Assembly: GCF_050436995.1 (NCBI RefSeq)
Contig: NC_134745.1
Location: 5,952,001-6,016,000, forward strand
Reading direction: 5' to 3'
Length of the DNA: 64,000 bases
Source of the DNA: Anticarsia gemmatalis
Taxonomy: Eukaryota > Arthropoda > Insecta > Lepidoptera > Erebidae
This document shows positions 25,944 to 37,900 of the stretch, one piece after another. Under the pieces are notes generated by a model. The model made no database searches. It had not been told where the DNA came from and was given only the letters and a program-made list of their open reading frames with translations. The position numbers were made by a program, and so were the translations under genes. Every line of letters starts with the position of its first letter. Position 1 is the stretch's first letter.

Positions 25944-28900
25944 GTTCGTAATTTATTTTTATTTTTCACGTACTCTGTGCGTGTTTTAAAATAGTTTTAT
26001 TAGTATTTATGTTTTTTTCGTGTGCATTGCGCGTGGAGTAGCCGGCAACACCGTTTCAGCTTTTAGTGTACTGTGCACACTCACGCAAGTTGCAAACGTC
26101 ACTAAAATATACCAAAATTGAACTGCTGATTCTTTAATCTTATATGAGTAAATGAAAAACATTGAACTTAGACTCGGTAAATAACTACAATGTATTAAAA
26201 CACCAATATGTTAATTTTCACACCGTATGCTAATCATTTGTTTAATAAATATACAGTTGCTTTATAACTAGGAACTATAGTACGTATTATCATTTAATTT
26301 GGCGGATACTTTTATCTTCCGGCTATCAGAATTTAATAATATTGACACCTATTGTTTTTAAAAGTCATATTCATCATTATTTATTATTAGAGCTATCCTT
26401 GAGAAAGATTACACAATTATTACACAATCCACGATTAATAACTGTTAATACACGAGTATTGTAAATAATATTATTGATGACAATGGCACAAAACATGCAA
26501 ATACGATCAACATTTTTGTCATTAAGTAACGATAGTTAACAAATTAAAATGTTTCGTTACTAAATAATAGAAAACGACTGTAACATAAGTGATAAAATTG
26601 CAGTCTGCAAATGCGTAAAGCAATCAATATTCCACTATCGTAACCTAGCAACTAATTATTTACATAGTTTCAAGTATTGCAGAAACGGATAAAAGTTAAT
26701 GAACTAAATAAAGTACATTTTAACAAAGATAAAATTAATGATCAAATAAATACGCGGTCATTGAATGAAAGTGCAAATAAAAATATTAGTTTTGTTGTTG
26801 TTTACTCCGCTTGTTTGTCTTAGGACGCCTTGCATTCCCTCACGGCGATGGAGTCTAGACTTTGGTGTTTATTGAGAGTTCTGTCTCCATGAAACGAGAT
26901 ATTCTAGACTTGAGCTAATGACATTTATTAACGTATGACTCAGCTCAATGAAGAAGCTATGGGACTTGAGTAGTAGCCGAGGTTAAGATAAATTTATTTG
27001 TATTTCTTTCAGCAGTTGTGTCACGTAATTCGTATCGTTTCTAGGAAATGTTATTTTAAATAATATCTATCAACTTTAATAAACATAGTCCAGTTCTAAT
27101 TTTTATTACAAAATAACTCGTTTTGCTTACTTCTATTGCGAATACTCCACCTACCTACTTGTTGATATTTACAATTCGCTAATTATACAACGTATTCCGC
27201 GGGTACCTTTTTTAGAATGACCCTCATGGGTCACCGTATGCTATTAAGTCTGTTGAATTAACTAATTGATCCATTTACATATAGAGGAAAAACGTTAAAC
27301 ATATATCGTTGTAAATAAATTGAACCCGTTAGTGTCCCACTACTGGGCAAGGGACTTCTCGCGGAATAAGGAAAAGGCTTGGTTGGGGACTTTGCCTACC
27401 CTTCAAGGTAGCATAGAAAACAAGTTCTGAAGTAGAAAGCACTTAATATTATTAACAATAGCGTTCTTAAAAAGAAAATTTCAATTTGTTTTTTTTTGTG
27501 GAGATGAATTTAATTTCACAAATGCGGCCAGCCTCTCACTCAATCAGAAAAAATAGATGTACCGATAGCCTGACAATAGCATTGAATATAAAAAATGTAG
27601 AATAGTATCACATGATTTGTATAGGTACAATTTCTAATTCCAAAAGGAAAACTGAAAGCAGTCATATCATTCTACTTTCCAATTGCAATAGGCAAATTAG
27701 ATCGCAAACCAATGTTTACGGAAACACCAACTCGCATTTTTCCTCGTAAAGACCTTAAGAATCATTGATCTTCGCAGTTTCATCAGGAAAATACTGGTCA
27801 AAGTCTGAGAATACAGGATAATATTTAGCTCTGATATGGGAACAGGATAAAGTGGATTAAGACGTAGTACAAAAAGCTATAGTTCCCTATTCAAACGGTC
27901 TGCGTTTTCCGAAACGCCTATAAATGTTTCTCTCAGAAAGTGAAACAAATTAGAAAATCTGCTTTTAGAAATTGAAGAATAACTCAAGGTTTTTGTTTAT
28001 TGTATTATATTTACATTATAAACTTAATAGAAGTAACCTTTAATATAATATTCAACGGCCAGAGGCGCAAACACTAAAACTGTTTACTAGTTGTTATTCA
28101 ACTTAAACTGTATTTCAAATAACAATAGTAATAGTGCTCTCAAATAATACGTTTTAACTTTGTTCTATGACAACTAAAGTAACTTAAAATGTTCATGAAT
28201 TATTAATTTTATGATTTACGTCGCATTGAAAATTGCCATGCCAGTAGGAAACGGAATAATTCATCACTTTAATCAAATACTATTGTCTACCGTCGTCAAT
28301 ATTTAGTTTCCAAGTGATTTTACATGTAAAATATTAAAGTTTGAATCCCACAATGATTTGGACAGAGGAGAAATAATGAGTTTGATGAAATATGGAAACA
28401 GCGTCATATTATAAATGGGAAAGTTATATTTGTTTACAGTTTGATATTTGAGGGTTATTTAGACATATAAAAGCCAACGCGTGTTATTTATTGAACTAGC
28501 TTTAGCCCGATATTGCAGCCGTAAAATGTTTTCTAATAACTTTTCATCTATTTCTATAATAACTCTATTAGCTACTAATAATTGAAAAAGGAATCCCAAT
28601 CCATGCTTTTGGTTTTTCAAGATAATCGTGTAACTCAACTAAAATATGATCAAGCGTATATTTTTTGTACTTATAGTCAATTATATTTAAGGTGACTAGC
28701 AATTTTAGTTTGTTGAATCAAAAGGCAACCATAATCTACTATCTGTTGAACAAGACATACTTACATTATTTTTCGACACACATGTAAAATATAGGTCAGT
28801 TTATACTTTATCTATGGTTATAAAGTACAAGTTCAAATAATGTAGATTGTGGGTGTTTAATTGGATGGTAAAATGGTTTCGCCACTAACATAGTGGCTGT

Positions 28901-31900
28901 TTACCAAAAGTACCTTTTTATATGTTAAAAATATACACGAAAGCGAAATGCAGGATTCTTAAATTTTTTGGTCTACGCTTATCGTAAGGCAAGCTCGTCC
29001 AGCAACTCTTTTCTAAATCCGGGTTTTGAACCCAAAACTCCGTGTTCAGTAGTCTAATGTATACTGTTTTGAACTCAGAAGCATCCAAGAATATTACTAC
29101 GAGTATGATAAAAATATTTTCCTTTAAAAAAAGCTGTTGATATGTGTTTTAAGAAGATTTTCGTAATGCGAAAGTTATAAAAAACTTTCTAATAAGATTA
29201 CTCTCGCCGTAGGGACACGGATTAGAGACCCGAAGGACTTAAAAGGCACGCAAATCCCTTGCACAGGGAACTTCGGGTCACATCATATTTTTATATCATA
29301 CATTTTTGTGTTATCAAATTGTACAGTACTTATCTTTCGGTGTATGGTTTCAGCACCTCAGCTATAGAAACTAAAGAATAATTTAGCTGCTGAAATTTAA
29401 GCTGAAACAAACCAAATTGCGGATGTATAGATATTTCAAATTCAAATAAAATTCTAATATTTTTAGGTTACAAGCTGTTTAAATAAGTGCTCAATAAGTT
29501 CATAATATTCACACACATACACAAAATCAAACCTTTTGGTGATAGGGGTAAGGACAACAAAGAACGCCACTTGGTACAATCCTAACAAACTTTCCTTGCA
29601 TCATTCACATCCATAGTAATCTCTATTAATATTATAAAGCTGAAGAGTTTGTTTGTTTGTTTGTTTGTTTGAACGCGCTAATCTCAGGATCTACTTGTTG
29701 AAAAATTCTTTCAGTGTTATCTATATGTCCATTTATCGAGGAAGGCTATAGGCTATATAACATCACGCTAGGGTCATTAGCAACGAGAAATGTTACAAAA
29801 ACGGGGAAAATTTTGACTTATTCTCTCTTAGGTGACGCAAGCGAAGTTGCGCGGGTCAGCTAGTTTAATATAAATTAACCGATAAATGACGTATTATCAA
29901 TTTGGCAAACAATATAGCTAAGTGATTGATATTAAATCTTTTTTATAAGCCATTGTATCACGTTATTACTTTGATGATCAAACGGGTGTGGCTAATAGTT
30001 CGTGAACTCATCGGTTTCATAATAAATGTACTGAAATATACCACACCAAATAATTGAACTTTCAGCCTTGATCAATGTTACAATCCGAATATACATACAT
30101 ATATGTATATTAATATTATAAATGCAAAAGTTTATAAGTATGGATGGATTTTTTGTTTGTAACTCTTTCACGATAAAACTGTTTGATAAAATTTGGTTGA
30201 CTGATAGCTTATTGCCTGAATTAATACACATACTTTTTACCCTGGAAAATATTTCCACACGGACCATATCGCGGACAGAAGCTAATGTTCCGATATTTTG
30301 CTTAGTAATTACCTATACCAATCCATATACTTTTTTTTATAATATTTATTTATTGAGGGCTGTTAACTCTACGAGTTTAAGTCAGCCCCATCTCAACAAA
30401 AACAAAAAAATCGACACAGTTACAATATACATCCATATACTTAAGGACACAAACTATTATCCATATGTTAGATAAATACATATCTAGATAGATACTATAA
30501 CATGTACATAATATGTACACACAACAGTTAGATACCAAACATGTGCTAGATATCAGAGATACTCATAGATCGACTCACTGATTTCAATGAATAGAATATT
30601 GTCTGGCAATTTATAAACGGCATGTACTGTTATCAATATCTATTTCACGCTATCAATATCGAATTTAACTGCATGCTTGGTGCAGTGGTTAACGTGGTCA
30701 CCTCGCCGCAATAAACGGAGCGCTGGGCGTGGTGGGTTCGAATCCCTCTTGGGACATATCTTTGTTGTGATGTGCACGAGTATTTGTCCTGGGACTGTTT
30801 GTTAATGTATCTATATTAGTATATCTATCAATTATTTGGTCACCATAATACAAGTTCTGCTTAATTTGGAATCAAATGACCGTATGTGAATTGTACGATA
30901 ATATTTATTTAGTTCACGGTATCATACAATCGTGCAAAACTTTTTCTTTTAATAGGAACTTTAAAATACCAACAAGTTATACGTATTACCGGTAAATATT
31001 TCTTCAGAAAAGTCAGTATTTTTTCTATGACGCAGGCTTGTATTCACAATGGTTTCTTAAAAAACAAACAAGCAGTGCAGATACTTTGCCATTTCCCACA
31101 AATGAGATTCTTCTCGGTATTACCCAGTGTACACAGATGCCTAAACAAATGATTAACTGGTAACCCAGCCAGTAAAGTTACGTTGAAATCAGATATTCAT
31201 TAGTACCACGAAACTCTAAAACATTTATATTAGGTTTGCGCGTGTCTGCTCACAAGTGTAGAGTTCTATATTAACGATAGTAATTCTGACTAAAGCATTA
31301 TTATATCCAAATAAAATATTATTAAGCCAAGTAACTTTAAAAACCTTAATTTCAGCGAATTACGAGTATACTGCCAACCTTTGTTTAGTAAGCCTGTGAC
31401 GTAATAAAACTAATTTCAAATAGTAAACAAAAAATCTTAGTGGGAAAAAAACCAATAAAAAATATTATTATATAATTTAAACATCGTCTTCAACTCTATG
31501 ACTAGCAATATTTTACTTTGGATAAAACCTCTTTAGAATATAAGAAATAACAAATAAAACTAGTACTCAGACATTATTCAATCTATTGTACAATATTTTT
31601 CTTCACGCTCATAAAATATTTTATGATTAATTTTCTTTACAGTAAATAGTTTAGTACGGCTCACGGCATGTCGAATAAACTGTTAATATTAAAAATGTAA
31701 TAAAATTGAAGTTCTGACATGATGAAATTAACATATTTTAATATGGAGATTGAACAGGCATTATTCTTTATTTACAGAATATATAGAAGTAGGTACATAA
31801 TATTTTTCAGTCAAAATAGCTGTGGTATCTTAGTATTTTGATTAAGATTTCAGTTATTTATTAATAATAATATGTGCACCAATTGACTGTGTTAAAAAAC

Positions 31901-34900
31901 AAAACTTAAAAAAAAACCTTACAGCGAAGTATCTGTTTAGACACTGCAATTCAGTGATTTCTTTCACAGCCATTAATGCTTCAATCATTTATCATCATAA
32001 TTTTATCTCAATGCAACAGGACGCTATAAATATAAAATAATAAAAACAGCCATGAAGTTTCACTGCTTGATGTATTTATGTATTGAACAGTTCGGTGATT
32101 CTCAGTCATCAATTGAATATGAAAGTGATTGCGTTGAAAGACATTGTATTTGTACCTAATTATTCACATGTATGAAAAAACATAATTATGGTATATTGTA
32201 TCTAGCGTGTTGTTTTTTCATAAAGTAAAATTTACGTAAAGGCTGTTCAAAGCTGTCACCACATGGCAGCCAGCCCTTTGTTGATACATTAAAAATAAAA
32301 TTTTCCTCGTTTTTAAGTCCTAGTACTGGCAAAACCTTGAAAATTCTCATTGAACATGAATCACACCAGTTTGTATTGTTTGTCGCGATTACCATTCATA
32401 TCACATTAGCCGTTTATTATAATACAGGAACAGACTACGTTTAACGCATTTTAATATTTCAGAAGTATTGTTTTACAATTCCCTATATCATCCTACGTAA
32501 CTTACGTCCTTTACTTACTACCTAACGATTTCAGCTACTTATACATATTTCATTTTTCGAAAACCTCCACCCATACGAATATACGACGATATGAAAACTC
32601 TGTTAAATTTTGTAAGCACATAGTCAATTGTAAATATGTCATTCTATTTAGATTTCAATTTTTATCACAGCAAACTATGATTTTGTTTGTTTTTTCATTA
32701 TGCTAGATTGCCGAGTATCATTATTATAAAAAAATATTTCAGGCTAGTACCCGAAAAGTTACTTTGAGAAATGTTATCTTTAGTGTTAAATATTAATACC
32801 GCAGTTTTGCCACTTCCATCGTGAAGATTATGCGATTAATGATTACTGACAAAAATGTTCCGTTTGATCGATCGATAGATTTAGAACTTGATTCATCCGA
32901 TCTGATGTCATTCATGAACTAGATAATAGTTGGTTTCCGTCGACTGCAAATCAATTTCACGAAGATAAGAACAATTGGTAGATACTTATATTACTATAGT
33001 CACAATAATGTGCCCTTGATGAATGCTTTTGCTCAATTATTTTCGTTTTCAACAGTTTATGAAAGAAAACATTACTCTCTATTATTTATCTGGCCTAAAC
33101 GATAAAATACTGTACCAGGTAGATACATAAATCATTTAAATTTGAGATTGAGCTTAAAATGATGATACACATTTATATGTAGAGATACGGTACCTAATGC
33201 TTAGTTAATTCCATAGTACAAAGGGCCAAGCATTGATTCTTCGTGGCTCAAAAATGCAAAATCCGCAAAAGCCGCAATAACATTGTGATATTCTAATCAA
33301 TTATACTCAACTAGTTATAAATTTGTACGCACAAAGTTATTGCTAAGCTCAATTGTAATAAATCTCTATAAATGAATCATAACCATAACGTTCCAGAAGT
33401 TAATTAATTGAAAATTTAGTTCTTTCGTGTTTATGGACGTGGAAAAAGCAATTAGTTCCGTTAAAAATATATCCGATCCTTTAGTCATACGCATTTCGCG
33501 CCTTCTGCGATGTTTATGCGAATTAAAATGCTGATTGCTTTGAGGTTTATTACCTTGAAGTCTAATTTGATACTGTCGACAAAGCTCCATAAAACACTCT
33601 AATTTCTAGATTAACAAATTGTAAATCTAATATTGTTTTAGAAAAATTACTTTCCTACGATCATTTAAAAACTAGCTGAACCTTGCGGCTCCACCCGCTT
33701 AAAGCTTGGCTTAGGGACTGATTAAGAAAATAACTCATGTTTGACCCCAGGTCTTCAAGTACATCCACGATAAATTTCAACAAAATCAGTTCTATGGTTT
33801 AGCCTTCGCAATGGTCGCTTTGCAAAATGGAACAAATGGAAACATAAATACAAATTGTGTTTTTTGTTTATCATTTTTCAAAATATGGCCTACCAGTGAA
33901 GTTCGGCGTGCATAATTGCTTTATTTTTGGATTGCCAATGCCATACGTTGGTACCGAGAGGCCCCTATGACGGCTTGTTTTAGGACAACATATTTTTTGT
34001 CCGATGTCTATATCGCGATTCGTTACAGACTTATCTCGTTCGCATATATTACGATTTTTTCATTAGTTTCATCTACATATACATAGGTATAAACGACTTT
34101 TAAGATACCCAGTTACTATGTGTATGGGTACATGGTACTATTTTTTATCATATCGCTGATTTCTCCAATTTATATTGTTAAACTATTTACAGCAGTGATA
34201 GCCGAGTGGTATAAGTTGACACCTTCCGCGCAAGTTGTCGCAGGTGCGAACCCGAGCAACACACCAATGACTTCTAGAAGTTATGTGTGTATTATAAATA
34301 ATTATCACTTGTTCCAACGGTGAAGGAAAACATCGTGATACTACCTTGCATGCCTGAGAGTTCTTTAGAACAGTCCTTGAAGGTATGCAAAGTCCTCAAC
34401 CCGCAATTCGCCAACGTGGTGGACTCAAGGCCTAACCCTCCCTCATTACGGGAGGAGACCCTTGCCTAACAGTAGTGGGACATTAATGGGTTAAATTTAT
34501 TTATTTATTTTTATTTACAATACTTTTGATAGGATTTTCATGATGCGAGTTAATAATAACTTAAACTGAAGCGTGCAATAACCGAAACATTCATCATCAT
34601 GATTTGTTAATTAAACCTTTATTTAATTAGTATTTTTTGTCATAACATCCGCTGTTCCGAACCAGTAACGATGTTTATCTCGGCAATTTTAATAAATTAT
34701 TAACATGAATAACGCAGAATATATGAAAATATAGTCTAAATACATATTCAGTAACTAGATAAAGAATAATATTTCATAATTAAGTCCAAATCCAACTGAG
34801 ACTTGCAAAAAACTTTTGACAGTTGAACCATACTGATGCTCCTTAGGGCGTATCACACATACCTAATACTTATGTATCTGGGGGCACGGAAGTGCCCCCG

Positions 34901-37900
34901 CAAGTCGAGCAAAAAAAAAGCGGCACGGTCGTAACATCCTTTTCTCGAAGCAATTCGGGCTATTTTTGACACCCCTATAATTTCGTTGTGGATAAAACAA
35001 GAAGCCTGGATTTTTAGCAACTAATCAGTCATTGTATAAACACGATATATTTAAAATTTCAGTCCATTTGAACCAGTAGTTTAAGAATGACAACTTGTTA
35101 AAATTTTGAATTTTGTCACTCACTGATTCACTGACTCACTGACTCACTGACTCACCGATCATCAAAAGTCTAAGGTACTTCTAGCAGACTTAGAAGCTTA
35201 AAATTTAGAATACAAATAGGGTTTAGTGTCTTAATTATGGGAAAAATGAAATATTTTCTAATTTCGGTCCAGTTTTCTAAATACACCAACTGCAACAATA
35301 ACTTTGTAATCTCATATAAATGTATAAGATTACAAGGTTACATTTGCAGTTAATGAATTATTATTACTGTAGAAAATAAAATAAATAGATGTAAATAGGC
35401 ACCTACTATATGAGGCATAATGGGAGGGGGTATAGGGTGGGTAAGGGTGTTTAGCCCATGAAACTGAACAACATTCCCATAGGAAAATATGTTGAATTAT
35501 GAAAAAAAACGTCTTTCCATACAAATTGGACTTATGTTCGCTCTACAAAAAGAAGTGATATGCCATCAAAAACATTCTGTAAAAACCTCAAGTCTCGCCG
35601 TAAAAAGTTGTGAGATCTATATAATACCAAGTCGATTAATCTATTTAGTCTCTACTTAAAGGACCTTCTGTCTTAAGTTATTACGTATGTTATTATGATG
35701 CCAATGAAAAAAAAATACCTTTAAAACAAATAGATCGACTTGGTCATCGCAAAAAAACACAAATTCGCCATTAACATTTCAGGAGCATTAACTTCTCGTC
35801 GTGCTGTGTAGTGTGATACATACTAATAATCAAATCATGCGATGGCCAGGTCGGTCTATTTGTTTTAAAGGTATTTTTTTTAATTGGCATCATAATAACA
35901 TACGTAATTACTTAAGACAGAAGGTCCTTTAAGTAGAGACTAAATAGATTAATCGACTTGGTATTATATAGATCTCACAACTTTTTACGGCGAGACTTGA
36001 GGTTTTTACAGAATGTTTTTGATGGCATTTATATTTTTACGTACCTAATTCTTAACAAACCAAGCATAATTTTACTTTCAAATTATTTTATTTCTACGTA
36101 CGTTTATTCTTTAATTTATGTTCAATTGTACATGAACACAGCTGTGATAAGAACAAAGTATTCTTTGTGTTTTTTCAACGTGAAATAAAATAATTTTCTT
36201 CACTTTTTAATAAAATAAAAACATATGTTTTTATACGTATGGCCTTACTTTGTTTATATTTTACGACGTTCTAACATCGAAAGTGCGAAGTAATACGTTT
36301 CCTTATTAATTATGTTTGTCTTAAGATATCTTTGTAATGCGTATATTAATTTGATCAATATTTGCTCTGAGATAGCGATCTGTCAACCTTAAAATAATAT
36401 CAGATATGTTCTCATTTATTCAACGAGTTCGATAAACTTTCTGATTCATGACCTGAATTAATGCTAATGTGATCGGTTCAAGATCGTTGTCTTAGAGTTC
36501 AAGTACCTATGAGTCGACAAGATCATTTTAACACTTAGTAACATGATTCTATAGACGTTGTTCTATGAATTACGTGCTACTACTACACCCATATTTTGCG
36601 TGGTAAACGAATTTGGGTCATTTTCATGTTGACTTTTTTCGGCAAATAATTACCAAGATCTGTGTCTCGTTTCCTTCTGAGAAGTAACTAATCCTAATAA
36701 TAATGAGTCACACCAATGATTTTTGTTATGAGCATATTTAAAAACTAGGTACTTCAAGGATAAAAAATCTGTTTTTATTTTTTTCGTATCTTCAAAAATG
36801 ACCGAGATATTAAACGTCAAAGTATGGCCTTCGCGCCAAACTCCGGCGAAGCGGCCGCACGGACGTGTGACGTCATCTTACGACACTGCTATTTCGTTAG
36901 TACTTGCCGATACCTACATAGGCTCGTTGTCTCTCGCGGTTTCGCTTTAAATAATTTGTTTTGCTTATAGTGGACAAACAAAATGGTTAGAAAATATTGT
37001 ATTGTTCCTATGTGTACTAAGTCCAGTGAGAAAACACCCCAAAAAATGTTTTTTTCTGTACTATGTACCTAAACTGTTTTATATTTTTGCAAGAGACACC
37101 TAATCTAAAACTTAAAGCCCGGTTCAGATACTGTCAAGCGCAAATGTTAAATAGAAGTTTATTGCCTTTTGAACACTTCCTCAAGATCGAGATGTCATAT
37201 CATGTTCATACCTAGCTAGCAATTCCTTCTACTAAACAGTGGATAGGTACTATTTAATGAGCAGTTCAATGACCTCACAGGCGGCGGTGAGCCGAGCGCG
37301 GCGGTTGAGTTGGCGTTGGTTTTTTGTTTTGAAAAAAGAACTCATGTTTATTAAATCTAATAATATCAAAATTAAATTGTTTAATTAAAAGTTCTAATTA
37401 CACACCCAATCATATAAGACATCCTACAGAGTAGATTCATGCGTTCATTATGATAGCCATCAACATGACTAAAATCAGAGGCAGGGTGACAATTTTTTTT
37501 TATAATATTATATTAAAACTATGTTTTCCAAATTTACACTTGGTAGGTACGTAACACTCATTATTTGTAATGCCAGTTGTAACAAACTTTCAATTTTATT
37601 GTTAACTACACACAATAATATTATTAGTAGTATACGAGTTCAACTTTCTTTACCTGGGTCTAGTTGATGATTGTGTGCGTGGCGATCGAGATCGAGGATA
37701 TCTTAGTGGAGGCTTATTTTACAAAAAACACGATGATTAAATTTATAACACATACACATACACAGACTCTTTAAATATTAAATGCAAATCACTTTTCAAG
37801 TCAAAACTCCGCATCACCCGCAGTCGAACAAGCGTGTCTGTAGCGACGTGACGTCAGCGCATAGCGCGCGAAGCAACGCAAATTTAAAAATGCAGTGAAA

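Noticed and set aside
25683..25969. Open frames on both strands over the transporter start region
   Set aside because: Shadows of a GC-rich 5' UTR and exon 1; the plus one starts at TTG and ends before any splice-consistent continuation.
30122..30475. 117-codon plus-strand open frame
   Set aside because: Most of it lies over a Helitron-like short repeat related to 53655-53834.
30672..30760. Possible tRNA gene
   Set aside because: Box A and box B are present but no full cloverleaf forms and a lepidopteran SINE tail follows, so it is a SINE.
34190..34265. Possible tRNA gene
   Set aside because: tRNA-like head of a SINE; the acceptor stem does not close and a repeat body follows.
35115..35158. 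TGACTCAC tandem units as a CRISPR-like or regulatory array
   Set aside because: A short microsatellite inside a transposon, present also in the inverted copy at 49921; no spacers.
36983..37072. Functional host THAP protein
   Set aside because: Only the first 26 or so domain residues are present, a stop follows, the later Cys-x2-His ligands are not found, and the context is a transposon.
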